A stretch of 64,000 nt of DNA from contig CBFIFE010000007.1 in NCBI GenBank assembly GCA_965661765.1, forward strand, positions 11,374-75,373, in the 5' to 3' direction. The translations under genes and the position numbers were made by a program. This DNA comes from JBMYZL01 sp965661765. Its GTDB lineage: Bacteria; Bacteroidota; Bacteroidia; Flavobacteriales_D; Sanyastnellaceae. How positions within the stretch are numbered: position 1 is the stretch's first letter; each line of letters opens with the position of its first letter. Shown here in pieces: positions 35,103-44,934 of this stretch. The notes under the pieces were generated by a model that saw only the letters and a list, made by a program, of their open reading frames with translations, was not told the origin of the DNA and made no database searches.

Positions 35103-38100
35103 CGTAACCAGTGATTTCTCGCCTGTTGCCGGAGAGCGACAGGCTGTAAACCACGACGCGGTACATATAAACGTTGTCTTGAACAAAGTGATCTGAGTCT
35201 GCATTCGCAGGCCCATGCCAAACTTCCGCGGGGTCACTGGTCTCAAAAACTTGGTCGCCCCAACGATTGAAAATCTGCAGGGAGAATCTGTTGGGATCGA
35301 TGTCCGTTCCTTCGATTTTGAAAGCATCGTTGACACCGTCGTTGTTCGGTGTGAAGCTCGTGGGGATGAACAAGTTGTAGAGATCGAAGATCTCCACATA
35401 GCGGGTCACTTGATTTGAACATCCATTTTCATCCGTAACCACCAATGTCACAGGATACAGCCCCCCCCTGTCAATCGGGAAGGTGAAAGTCGGGTCGGCT
35501 TGCGAAGAAATCCCCAAATCCGCCACCGTGTCAAACTGCCAAAACCAACCCACAACATTGGATGAGTTCACACTCTCGAACTCAATTTCGGTGTCCGGAG
35601 CTGTGGCGGGTTGTGGGGAAGCCGTGAAGCCGACAGAAGGTGGCACAAAAATTTGAATCGCATTCGGAAAGTTTGCGGTGTACGTGCACCCCAAATTCGA
35701 TGTGATTTCCAAGGTGACGTCATAATTGCCTGGCGACATGTAAGCATGCGCAGGATCCTGATCGGCAGACCCTTCCCCATCTCCGAAGAACCACAATTGA
35801 CTGGTCAAATCTGCCGGTTCATTCTCCAAGGTGAATTGAATCACGCCGGGCACACATGCGCGCGACGTGTCCACACTGAAAGCGGGAGGCATCGGGGTTT
35901 CAATGACGACCTCAAAGCACGAAGTGACTGATGGGGTTTCGCAATTGTCACTCAGCGTCACACAATATGTTCCAGTTGAAGACGGATTGTGCGACAATTC
36001 AGCGTCATCTCCACCGACAGGGATGTTCTGCCAAGTCCAATCAAATGCATAGCCCAAGCCCGAGCCGCCAGCTGCCCCTACTGCCTCGAGTTCAGCAATT
36101 GCGCCTGTGCAAATCAGCCCTTCCCCATCGATTTGGGCAATAGAAAGCGAATCATTCACATAGACATTGACAGTCTCTGCTTCTGTCGGACAATTGTCTT
36201 CATCTACAGCAGATACTGTGTAGGATGCGTCCAATGTCGGGCTGACAAATTGGGTCGTGCCTGTCCCCAAACCGTTGTCCCATGTGTAAGTCCATTCGTT
36301 GTTCAAATCCATGTCGGACCACACTTGCAACATGGCTGTTCCGTCGATGCACATGGTGGTATCATTCGACACTTCAAGGGTCAAAACCGGCGGATCTTCG
36401 AGAACAATGTCAAATTCATAAAGACACCCTGAATCGTCACTCACCTCTAGGACATAGTCCCCTGGGCTCAACCCATCAAAAAGTGTTGCTCCCCCGTTGG
36501 AGGTAACCTGCTCGACCAAACTCCCCCCTCCTGTAAGCGTCACATTCCAGGGGCCGTCCGCAGCAGGGCTCATCACATTCACAAGCACTTCCCCGTCTGT
36601 GATCAAGCATGAGGGTTGCTCCACCGCATAGTCGAATTGGAATCCTGGCAGAACCATCACTGTTGCCTCTGTGCCGCAATTGGGCATATCCATCGGTTCG
36701 ACCAGCAGGGTGTATTCGGTAGCGACACCATCAAAATCCAGAACCGTCGGATTGGGAATTGTGGGGTCATCCAAATATTCGCTGGGAGACCAGGTCCAAT
36801 TGTAGCCACAAGTGCTTTGGCCTCCGCAGGTCACACACCACTGAGACTCCTCAAAACTGCCACTGCCACAACTCACGCTTCCGTCTGAAGTGAAGACAAT
36901 CGTCAAACACCCATCTGGATTTGTCGCCACAAATGAATTTCCAGTCAAATCGCCTTCCAAAACAGCCAACACCGGTGAGGCCTCATCTGGGCCATCATAA
37001 ATTGTCACTTCGTCAAAAAAAGTTTCAACTGCTCCTGCAGTGAAATCAATCGTCATCATCGTGCCATCGCCTGGATTGTCAGGGCAATAGGAAAACACAT
37101 CGTAGGCGTTGTTTCCGTAGCAATGCGAAAAAGAACCTTGTGACCCGCCGCATGAGGAAGGGATGACACCGTCAAAACTCCCCGCAAGCTGAACAGGCGT
37201 TTGACAAAAAATTTGGTCTGGCCCCGCTGTGATTGAATTGCCCAACCCAGGAATCACCTCGATGTTCACCGTTGTGTCCCAAGCGCAACCAAAGTTGTTC
37301 GTCACCCAATAATCGAAACTGTAATCTCCTGGAGCATCAAACAACAACTCAACATAATCGGCTTCGCCGTCGATGGTTGAAACACCATACGTTGATTCGT
37401 CCAAGTCCCAATAGCTGCTGTCCGCATCCGCCCCAATGGTCGGTGTGAATGTCGTTACACCTGGAACAATCGCTGGATTGAAATCAATTCCCCACTCAAA
37501 CAAGAAGCCATTGTCCGCCGCCCACTGATCCAAAACGTTGAATTCCCAGATTCCATTGAGAGGACACCCCTCAAAATCGCAAATGTCACCGCAGGTGGCA
37601 TACAAGCCCGCAGGCACAGTACCACCGCCTGCGACATCTGGATTGTCCGCGTCGTCCAAAACATAGACTCCAGCTGTACTCCAAGTATATTCATAACCCA
37701 CGCCAGGTGTTGGCGAACCGCCACCATCGCCAAATACAGGCTCCCCCAAATCATTCCCTCCCAAATCCGGATTGTTGCAACCAGTGGGGTCTGGTCCCCC
37801 ACTTGCGCCATTTTCCATCACCAGGACTTCCGTTCCATCCGGGCATGTCACCCACATGGTCAAGTCACCGATAAACGAATGTTCAAGGACCGCTGAGAAC
37901 GACATGAGGTCATCACAGTTTTCCAAGACTTGACCCGGATCGAAGAAATCGATGACAAGTTCAGATGTAAAGGGCACACCCGTGGCATCTGGCAGTGGCT
38001 CCGACTCTGAAACCGCCAACGGCGGCAGAGCAGTCCAAGTGATGCTTTGAACAGGACTCCCGTCCAGGTAACCCGGAGAACCGACGCACAGCGGGGTTGT

Positions 38101-38904
38101 GTATTGTGCGTTGAAGATCGGCAAAGTCGACACCAGGACTTGATAGGGCTCGAGGTTGATGCTGGAACACCCATTGTCATCCTCTACAACGAGAGATACC
38201 AAGTACTCACCAGGCTCAGCATACGCGTGCTCAGCGACAGGCGACGAAGTTGTCTCCACCTCTCCGTCTCCCCAATTCCAAATGTAATTGGCCAATGGTG
38301 CACCATCCGGCACAGACAAGCTCCCGTCAAAAGTCAGGGCTTGATCAGGGCAAACGCCCACGCTCGGCTGTCCGGGTTCAAAAGGATCAGGTGAAACCAA
38401 ATCGTAAGACGACGTCGGATAGGTACAAGGCGTGACACAGGCCACTTCCGCAGCCCAACCAATGTCGCCGCCTGTTGCACCATTGTTGACGACCAATTGA
38501 AAAGTCAAACAGCCCGTCGGATTGTTGATGGAGGCCGTGATGGTCATGTCCACGAAAAGGTTCCCTGATCCAGCCCCTACCAATGGGGCGCTGTTGTCAG
38601 GCCCATCAAAAACATACAAAACATCGTTGTTGTTTGGATTCGCATTTGTCTGCAAATCAAACCCCAAGAAATACACGGATACCGCATCGCCATCTACTTC
38701 TGGACAAATGGTGAAAACGTAATCAGAGTCAGTGTAAGGCCCGCCATCTCCATTGGACTGATCTCCGTCATCGTAGAAGATGTCATCACAAGCGATCACA
38801 CTGCCATTGGACATCATGATTTGCCCAAGCCCCAACTCCGGCATCAACAGAAACCCGGTCAAAACGGCAAAAACTTGAACGATTGATTTCAACATGGCCC
38901 TCAT
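35086..38904 (-). CDS. Giant secreted CUB/P-domain/PKD protein with gliding-motility C-terminal domain (copy 2)
   Basis: A 1272-residue surface protein. Order: signal peptide (1-28), CUB-like domain (~35-157, with TICP and GCLTFQLV), PKD (~180-262, NWGDGE then PGEYLVSLVV), a proprotein-convertase P-like domain (~310-480, EHSFIGDLTMWVTCPDG), an Ig-like strand region, a second CUB-like domain (~590-700), SprB-type repeats, another PKD (~1060-1110), and a CHU_C type B T9SS domain (~1185-1272; FIPTSFTPNNDGVNDAF). Predicted T9SS cargo placed on the cell surface, probably an adhesin. It is the tandem duplicate of the next gene upstream, with the same domain order and length within one residue, and a 4-nt overlap. 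Confidence 0.88.
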   Translation of the reverse strand: MRAMLKSIVQVFAVLTGFLLMPELGLGQIMMSNGSVIACDDIFYDDGDQSNGDGGPYTDSDYVFTICPEVDGDAVSVYFLGFDLQTNANPNNNDVLYVFDGPDNSAPLVGAGSGNLFVDMTITASINNPTGCLTFQLVVNNGATGGDIGWAAEVACVTPCTYPTSSYDLVSPDPFEPGQPSVGVCPDQALTFDGSLSVPDGAPLANYIWNWGDGEVETTSSPVAEHAYAEPGEYLVSLVVEDDNGCSSINLEPYQVLVSTLPIFNAQYTTPLCVGSPGYLDGSPVQSITWTALPPLAVSESEPLPDATGVPFTSELVIDFFDPGQVLENCDDLMSFSAVLEHSFIGDLTMWVTCPDGTEVLVMENGASGGPDPTGCNNPDLGGNDLGEPVFGDGGGSPTPGVGYEYTWSTAGVYVLDDADNPDVAGGGTVPAGLYATCGDICDFEGCPLNGIWEFNVLDQWAADNGFLFEWGIDFNPAIVPGVTTFTPTIGADADSSYWDLDESTYGVSTIDGEADYVELLFDAPGDYSFDYWVTNNFGCAWDTTVNIEVIPGLGNSITAGPDQIFCQTPVQLAGSFDGVIPSSCGGSQGSFSHCYGNNAYDVFSYCPDNPGDGTMMTIDFTAGAVETFFDEVTIYDGPDEASPVLAVLEGDLTGNSFVATNPDGCLTIVFTSDGSVSCGSGSFEESQWCVTCGGQSTCGYNWTWSPSEYLDDPTIPNPTVLDFDGVATEYTLLVEPMDMPNCGTEATVMVLPGFQFDYAVEQPSCLITDGEVLVNVMSPAADGPWNVTLTGGGSLVEQVTSNGGATLFDGLSPGDYVLEVSDDSGCLYEFDIVLEDPPVLTLEVSNDTTMCIDGTAMLQVWSDMDLNNEWTYTWDNGLGTGTTQFVSPTLDASYTVSAVDEDNCPTEAETVNVYVNDSLSIAQIDGEGLICTGAIAELEAVGAAGGSGLGYAFDWTWQNIPVGGDDAELSHNPSSTGTYCVTLSDNCETPSVTSCFEVVIETPMPPAFSVDTSRACVPGVIQFTLENEPADLTSQLWFFGDGEGSADQDPAHAYMSPGNYDVTLEITSNLGCTYTANFPNAIQIFVPPSVGFTASPQPATAPDTEIEFESVNSSNVVGWFWQFDTVADLGISSQADPTFTFPIDRGGLYPVTLVVTDENGCSNQVTRYVEIFDLYNLFIPTSFTPNNDGVNDAFKIEGTDIDPNRFSLQIFNRWGDQVFETSDPAEVWHGPANADSDHFVQDNVYMYRVVVYSLSLSGNRREITGYVTVLR

Positions 38905-41900
38905 CTTGTCAATGTAACTGTTCCAAACAACTCCTTTCGATCGCCTGTGGCAAGCGACCTTGTGATGATCACGTACGAATAAGTCCCATCAGCCACGTAG
39001 TAATCGCCGGCTTGGTTGTCACCTTGCCACACCTCATGGATGTTTCGCGATTCAAACACAACGCGTCCCCACCTGTCAAAAACTTGCACATGAAAATCCG
39101 ACTCATCCACATCAATCCCTGAAATGGCCCAGCCATCATTCAAGCCATCCTGATCAGGCGTAAAACCGGTCGGAATGAACAGGGTGAAGCTTTCATTGAC
39201 CAACACGTTCCGAGTCACCTCGCTGTGGCAACCCCAATCATTCATGGCGTGCAAGGTGACCTCATAAATCCCAGGTTGATTGTCGGGGAAAGTGAATTCC
39301 GTCTCGTACGCCTCACTGGTCGCCAAATCATCGAATTCCCACAAAAAAGAATTAGCAAACGAACTGTAGTTGTAGAACTCCACTCGGGTCAGCGGCAATG
39401 CCGTGATCAAAGGCTCGCCGAGGAAAGAAGCGATGGGCTGTTGAAAGGTGGTCACCAAGTCTTCAGCCGTGTGCGTGTAAACACAGCCCGCCTCTGTTGT
39501 CAAAGTTGATGTGACAGTCCAAACACCCGTTTCAATGTAACTGTGCGCGGCATCAGGAGAAACCCCCGTGGTCAAAACGCTGCCATCACCAAACGTCCAG
39601 TAAAAGCTTGCCACTGGATCATTGCCCGGCGCAGCATTGGAAGAAAAATTGACCACCAAGGGAAAACATCCGCCCAAAGTATCCGCTGCAAAATCCGCGT
39701 TGACGGCATCAGGAACCAGCAATTCCACGCATTGATCCACTGCCGGGGACTCGCAAGCATCGGTGACTTGTACACAGGCGAACGATGTCACGTCAGGAGA
39801 AGCCCAAAAGCCATCGCCACTCGCCCCAGGAACACCCGTCCAAGTGTAATTGTACGGCGCAACGCCACCAGATACTGCATTCACTCCTACCCAAATGGAA
39901 TCCCCAGGACAAACTGCACCTCCAGGCTCCAGGGTCACAGCGAGGGGATCGTGCAACGTGACCCATATGATCTCCGACTCGCTCTGACACCCAATATCGT
40001 ACGTGGCTTGAACCGTGTAGTACGCATCCCCATTGGGGCCGACTGAGATTTGATTGCCCAATTCGTTCGTCGACCAGGCATACACCTCGTCGGTTTGTGC
40101 AGGAACCAATTCCGCCGAAAGCAAGGCTTCCCCATTCAGGCAGATTGTGGTGTCTTGCGAAACCACCAAATCTGGAACCGCGGGCGCGACCAGGCTCAAC
40201 GTTTCAATGATCTCACATGTCGGGTCTGCGACCACAACTTCGTAATTCCCTGCAGTCAAACCCGAAAAACCAACCGGATTCAGACCGCTTGCTGTGAAGG
40301 CTGTTGTGATTTGATTGCCACTGTCGGCATCCCACAAGGTGACGTTCCATGGCCCATCGGAGTTGTAAATGTTGAGCACCACATCAATCGAACCATCGTT
40401 TTGAAAACAAGTCGGATTTGCTGAGGTGACGTCAATGTTGAAGCCGGCTCCAACTGTGACTTGGTCAGTCGATCCGCAACCTGGCAAGAAAGACCATTCG
40501 CCGAACACCTCAAACGTAACAGGATCGAAGCCGATGTCACCCAAAGCCGGTGATGGACCGGTCGAACTTTGCAGGAATTCTTCGGGCGTCCATGCCCAGT
40601 TCACATCCCCCGTGTTCGTGCATCCCACGATGTATTCCCACTCTTCGATGAAGTCACTGCTCTGGCAGTCGACGGTGAAGTCAGGCACCACCTCCATCGT
40701 CAAACACCCTGTCGGTCCGCTCGCCGTCCACGACAAACCAGTCAAGTCCCCATTGTCTCCGTAAAATGGCGCCGTCACGAGCAGCGGGCTTGCATTGTCT
40801 GGGCCATCGTAAACATAGAACTCGTCGAAAACATTTTCCACACTCCCCGCCAAAAACTCAATGGTCATGAAAGTCGAACCTTCTGAACCCGCGTCTGGGC
40901 AATAGGTGAAACTTGAAGTCGTGTTGCTCTCATAACAATGGGTGTAGGCACCTGCATCTTCGCTGCATACTGGCGCAGGAAGACCAGGAACAAATGCCTG
41001 AAGATTGCCATCCCCACAAATCGTCAAATCGGGCCCCGCTGAAATCACAGGCGGATCGAGCACTTCCAAAACAACGGTCGTATCGGCCGTACATCCAAAA
41101 TCATTCACAATGTTGAAGACAAACGGATAAGTCCCCGCAGCTGACGCACTGATGTCCAAGACCAATGGGTTGTCCGGATCCACCGCAACGTCAATGTCAC
41201 TCGACCCTGCATAAGGCCCCAAATCCCACTCCGCCGTGACAATTTCCGGCTCAATGACAATGGCGCCCGGGTAAAGATCTGGGTTGAGAATCAGGTTCCA
41301 AGTGCAGACGAATCCATTGTCCGCGCCCAAGTAGTCGGTGAAGCAAAATTCCCAAGTCCCGTTGAGTGGGCATCCAACGAGGTCGCACAAGGTGCCCTCC
41401 GGCTCATAAATGCCGGGATTGACAATGTTTCCTGTCATGGGGTTGCCCAGGGCGTCGGTGTAGGATACCTGAGTGGCATTCTCAGGAAGCTCTATTTGGC
41501 CCAAAGTTGACGTCTCACTCCAGCCGTAACCATAGCAATTCCCTTCTGTCAAATCATCTTCTACGTCTACAGGCTCGCCGAGAAATGTGCCAGCACCACC
41601 TTGGGTTTGCAGGGTAACGGTTGTGCCGTTGGGACAAGAAATGTTGATGTCCAAATCGCCAAGGTAGCTGTGCTCCATGAACGCATCGATTTGGATCAAG
41701 TCCTCGCAGCTCTCCAACACAGAGCCGGCCGGGAAAACATCCAGCTCCAACTGGGAACAATAGGTGAACCCTCCATCAAACCCCGTCGGAGAGATGGTCG
41801 GCGCATCATAACTGGGGGCATCCGTCCAGATGATGGACCCCACAGGGGTGCCATCCATCACGCCCTCCACAGCCGTTGTCCCCGTGCAAATCGGACTTTC

Positions 41901-42716
41901 CAATTCTGTATTGAACAAAGGAAGCGTGGAAACCAAAACCAGCATGGGATCCAAGTTCAAGGAAGCACACACCCCATCATCATTGGGGTAACTGACGGTG
42001 AGTTGAACGGGATACGCCCCGGGCTCGTTGAATTGATGAGACACATCGTCAGGACCATTCATCACCAAAGTGTCTCCATCACCAAAGATCCACGTCCAGT
42101 TTTCAATGCTGTACCCAGGATCCACCGAGCTGCCCAAATCTTCGAAGGAAACTTCGTCTCCCACACAAATGGAAGTCGCTGGAATGTTGTTCACCAAATC
42201 CGTGGGTCCTTGAATGCTCCCTGCCGAAACAATGTTGGCGCAAGGCGTTCCGCACTGAATGCTTCCTTCCCAACCCGCAAGACCAGCAGTGTTGTTCGAA
42301 GGCGAAATCAACTGGAACGTCAGACATCCGGACGTGTTGTTCACCGTCGAGGAAACCTGAAGCCCCTGCAGTTGCGTGCCTGTATAACTGCCCAACGATG
42401 TTGCCCCCGTGTTGTCCCCGTCGAAAATCAACAAATAATCGCTGTTGTTGGGGTTCGCGCTCGAGAAGATGTTGAAGGCCAAAAAATCGATGCTGATGAA
42501 GTCCGTCGCATTGTCAGGGCAAATGGTGAAAGTGAGCTCCGCACCTGTATATGCCGCATTGTTTCCATCGTCCCGGAAAATGCCCTCGCACGCATTGATT
42601 GTGCCATCTGCCATGGGGAATGAAGTTTGGCCCAAAGCCCAAACAGACAACAAACAAAATGCCGCCGCTCCCACCACTCGCCTCTTCAGTTTGTCAACTC
42701 GCAAAACAATGTTCAT
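38901..42716 (-). CDS. Giant secreted CUB/P-domain/PKD protein with gliding-motility C-terminal domain (copy 1)
   Basis: A 1271-residue paralogue of the following gene, with the same order of modules: a signal peptide (residues ~1-30, ending ALGQ), an N-terminal CUB-like domain with FSSANPNNSDYLLIFDGD, PKD (IFGDGDTLVMNG), a P-like domain (EHSYLGDLDINISCPNG), a second CUB-like domain (EFYVYDGPDNASPLL), SprB-type repeats, PKD (YWTFGDGSVLTTG) and a CHU_C type B domain (FIPTGFTPDQDGLNDGW). The two sequences share order but are clearly diverged, so the duplication is not recent. It starts 144 nt after the putative anti-sigma gene; no clear promoter is visible in that gap. Confidence 0.88.
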   Translation of the reverse strand: MNIVLRVDKLKRRVVGAAAFCLLSVWALGQTSFPMADGTINACEGIFRDDGNNAAYTGAELTFTICPDNATDFISIDFLAFNIFSSANPNNSDYLLIFDGDNTGATSLGSYTGTQLQGLQVSSTVNNTSGCLTFQLISPSNNTAGLAGWEGSIQCGTPCANIVSAGSIQGPTDLVNNIPATSICVGDEVSFEDLGSSVDPGYSIENWTWIFGDGDTLVMNGPDDVSHQFNEPGAYPVQLTVSYPNDDGVCASLNLDPMLVLVSTLPLFNTELESPICTGTTAVEGVMDGTPVGSIIWTDAPSYDAPTISPTGFDGGFTYCSQLELDVFPAGSVLESCEDLIQIDAFMEHSYLGDLDINISCPNGTTVTLQTQGGAGTFLGEPVDVEDDLTEGNCYGYGWSETSTLGQIELPENATQVSYTDALGNPMTGNIVNPGIYEPEGTLCDLVGCPLNGTWEFCFTDYLGADNGFVCTWNLILNPDLYPGAIVIEPEIVTAEWDLGPYAGSSDIDVAVDPDNPLVLDISASAAGTYPFVFNIVNDFGCTADTTVVLEVLDPPVISAGPDLTICGDGNLQAFVPGLPAPVCSEDAGAYTHCYESNTTSSFTYCPDAGSEGSTFMTIEFLAGSVENVFDEFYVYDGPDNASPLLVTAPFYGDNGDLTGLSWTASGPTGCLTMEVVPDFTVDCQSSDFIEEWEYIVGCTNTGDVNWAWTPEEFLQSSTGPSPALGDIGFDPVTFEVFGEWSFLPGCGSTDQVTVGAGFNIDVTSANPTCFQNDGSIDVVLNIYNSDGPWNVTLWDADSGNQITTAFTASGLNPVGFSGLTAGNYEVVVADPTCEIIETLSLVAPAVPDLVVSQDTTICLNGEALLSAELVPAQTDEVYAWSTNELGNQISVGPNGDAYYTVQATYDIGCQSESEIIWVTLHDPLAVTLEPGGAVCPGDSIWVGVNAVSGGVAPYNYTWTGVPGASGDGFWASPDVTSFACVQVTDACESPAVDQCVELLVPDAVNADFAADTLGGCFPLVVNFSSNAAPGNDPVASFYWTFGDGSVLTTGVSPDAAHSYIETGVWTVTSTLTTEAGCVYTHTAEDLVTTFQQPIASFLGEPLITALPLTRVEFYNYSSFANSFLWEFDDLATSEAYETEFTFPDNQPGIYEVTLHAMNDWGCHSEVTRNVLVNESFTLFIPTGFTPDQDGLNDGWAISGIDVDESDFHVQVFDRWGRVVFESRNIHEVWQGDNQAGDYYVADGTYSYVIITRSLATGDRKELFGTVTLTR

Positions 42717-42860
42717 AAGGGTTCATTTCAGCAGATTTCCGGCTGCAAAGAAAAGACACATCTATTGCAGAATGGTTGCACGAAAGAAAAGAGGTGCCGC
42801 GCAGCAAAATGCTCGACACCCCACGTATTCTTCAAGTCTAACCCATGGAATCCGACGCAC

Positions 42861-44243
42861 TCAACGCTCAATCCGTATGTTGTCAAAAAAGAACGCCGGC
42901 AGGCGGTGTTTCTGATTGATTTTCAACACCCAAGAGTAAACAGCACCCGACATGGCCATTTTCCCTTCCGAAGTCAAACCCGTCCATGGAGATTGCGCAT
43001 CCGTGGTTCGAAACACCTCGTTGCCATCGGCGTCAAAGATTTTCAATTCCCAATCGCCGGATACTTCGTGGACGATCCCAGGAAGGAAGGCATCATAACG
43101 GCCATCTCCATCTGGCGAAAACAAGCCTGGTGCTTTGGCGTTGTGCCTATCGCCCAGAACAAAGTTCCGTTCCTCAGAGTCCTGACACCCGTAGGCATTG
43201 CTCACGACCAAATGCACTGCATGTTCACCTTCGCGTGCAAACATCTGTTCACTCCGATCGAGTCCCTTTCCATCCACCAACCAAGTTGAACTTGACGAAC
43301 CAATGGTTTGGTCGACGTATTTCACCAAAAGACCTTCCCCATTGGGATCCAAGGTGGCATCCCAGGATAGGTCGGCCTCTGGCTTGGGACGAACCACAAT
43401 CATGTTCTCCACGGTTTTTGTTCGAATCATCCCGTTGTCACGAGACCGAAGAGAAATGGTGATGTCATAGGTCCCCGGGCTTTTGAATACGTGTGTGGGG
43501 TGCGTTTCGTTGCTGAAATTGCCATCGCCAAAGTTCCAAAGGACCGACCCGTCGAGGTCCCCATCGCCAAGCGAGAAACTCACTTCAGTGCCCTCGCAGG
43601 CCTCCTGGACAGAGGAAGCCAACCGCTCCAAAACGTCATCTTCTTCCGTGGCGGCCGCATCTGCGTCTTCGCCCCAATCGCTGGCGGAAGCCTTTGGCGT
43701 CTCGTCCACTTCGGACCGATCGGAAGACACCGCTGGAGCGGCCGCAACCAGCGCCTGCTTGCTCACAGGAGGTGCTTCGGGAGAATTGTCGGCTTTTTCT
43801 CCAGTTCCCGTGTCATCCGCTTGTGTCTCGCCCGATGACCCGTTGTCGCCTTCATTCCGTGTAAAATTGTCGATGCCAGCAATGCGGACAGTTGTGGAGG
43901 TTCTGGCGATCCCATCACGTTCAACGGCGCCCTCAGACGACGTTGAAACAGGAATCGAGGCGGTTGTTCCTCCCTTTGACTCAGGGAGACTTGCCTCGGA
44001 CAATGCCGATTTTTCAGACGGCGTCGGAGTGTTTTGGAGCGAAGCCCAACCCAAAGCACCCAAGGCAACAATCGTTGCTGCCGCAGCCAACCTTCGGGCG
44101 AACTGGGTCTGCTGAACCAGTTGGTTTTGGTGTTTGAGCTGATCCAATCCGGATGAAATGGGCTCAAATTTTCCCGGCGTGACATCTGGCTCGAAGCCAT
44201 CAAACAAATCACGCAAGTGTTGATCAAAGTTGTCTCTGCTCAT
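42861..44243 (-). CDS. Membrane-anchored putative anti-sigma factor with PKD and CHU_C-like domain
   Basis: A 460-residue single-pass protein. Residues 1-50 are cytoplasmic (SRDNFDQHLRDLFDGFEPD, a possible sigma-binding helix), 51-70 form the transmembrane segment (RLAAAATIVALGALGWASLQ), 71-215 are an acidic, Ser/Thr-rich linker, ~218-300 a PKD domain (WNFGDGNFSN then SPGTYDITISLRS), a second Ig-like part with SWDATLDPNGEG, and the last ~95 residues resemble the gliding-motility C-terminal domain (GLFSPDGDGRYDAFLPG, WELKIFDADG, SGAVYSWVLKI). It overlaps the ECF sigma gene by 4 nt. Anti-sigma function is inferred from position and topology; the sequence does not carry a recognised zinc anti-sigma motif. 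Confidence 0.75.
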   Translation of the reverse strand: MSRDNFDQHLRDLFDGFEPDVTPGKFEPISSGLDQLKHQNQLVQQTQFARRLAAAATIVALGALGWASLQNTPTPSEKSALSEASLPESKGGTTASIPVSTSSEGAVERDGIARTSTTVRIAGIDNFTRNEGDNGSSGETQADDTGTGEKADNSPEAPPVSKQALVAAAPAVSSDRSEVDETPKASASDWGEDADAAATEEDDVLERLASSVQEACEGTEVSFSLGDGDLDGSVLWNFGDGNFSNETHPTHVFKSPGTYDITISLRSRDNGMIRTKTVENMIVVRPKPEADLSWDATLDPNGEGLLVKYVDQTIGSSSSTWLVDGKGLDRSEQMFAREGEHAVHLVVSNAYGCQDSEERNFVLGDRHNAKAPGLFSPDGDGRYDAFLPGIVHEVSGDWELKIFDADGNEVFRTTDAQSPWTGLTSEGKMAMSGAVYSWVLKINQKHRLPAFFFDNIRIER

Positions 44244-44842
44244 TTTGTTTCACTCGTTGTACCCGTCCCCTCATGCGCAATGGATCTCTCCCGTCGAATC
44301 TCCTCCAGTATTCGTTTCATATTTCTTCTGGCCTTCGCCAGGTTCGATTTCGAAGTGCCTACAGAAATGCCAAGTCTTTCTGCAATCTCAGCATGTTCCA
44401 GATTGTCAAAAACATACATATTGAACACGGCTTTGTACGTCGGCGTCAATCCCTCCATTGCCGCCAAAACATCATGGACAGACAGGCCCTCCCAGGCCAG
44501 TGTCCTCTCCTCTTCAGCTGGCGCCTCAATCAGATGCATCGGATACTCCTCCTCGTTGAGCGTTTGCCCAAGGGGCTCCTTGCGGACATGATCAATGGCT
44601 GTGTTGACCATAATTCTTCGAATCCAACCTTCAAAAGAACCTTTCGACGCGAACCTGTCGATGCCCGAGAACACCTTCAAGAACCCCTCTTGCACGACAT
44701 CCTGCACGGCATCCCGGTCAGACACATACCGCATACAGACCCCGAACATCAACCGATAATATCGGTCGAAGACCCAGCGTTGCGACAAACGGTCACCTTG
44801 TTGACAACCGCGAATGTGCTTCTCAATGATGTCCTCGTGCAT
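44240..44842 (-). CDS. ECF-type RNA polymerase sigma factor
   Basis: A 200-residue sigma-70 family protein with regions 2 and 4. Region 2 has RWVFDRYYRLMFGVCMRY and DVVQEGFLKVF, and region 4 has LTPTYKAVFNMYVFDNLEHAEIAERLGISVGT followed by KSNLAKARRNMKRIL. Length is typical for ECF sigma factors. It overlaps the putative anti-sigma gene by 4 nt, the usual arrangement for an ECF sigma and its regulator. Downstream, on the same strand and without an obvious terminator, are two T9SS adhesins, which may belong to its regulon. It diverges from mnmA. Confidence 0.92.
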   Translation of the reverse strand: MHEDIIEKHIRGCQQGDRLSQRWVFDRYYRLMFGVCMRYVSDRDAVQDVVQEGFLKVFSGIDRFASKGSFEGWIRRIMVNTAIDHVRKEPLGQTLNEEEYPMHLIEAPAEEERTLAWEGLSVHDVLAAMEGLTPTYKAVFNMYVFDNLEHAEIAERLGISVGTSKSNLAKARRNMKRILEEIRRERSIAHEGTGTTSETK

Positions 44843-44922
44843 GGCTCGCGCCGTCGATGAGACGGAGGGAATGAATGGGGGTTGCCTGACTGAAAACCAA
44901 AATCTTTCCGCGCAAGATATTG

Positions 44923-44930
44923 TAATTTCG
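44923..44930 (+). promoter_or_regulatory. -7 box TAATTTCG directly before mnmA
   Basis: TAATTTCG is followed by CAGC and the ATG at 44935, identical over 15 nt to the lemA start region. It predicts a leaderless mRNA. Confidence 0.5.
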
Positions 44931-44934
44931 CAGC

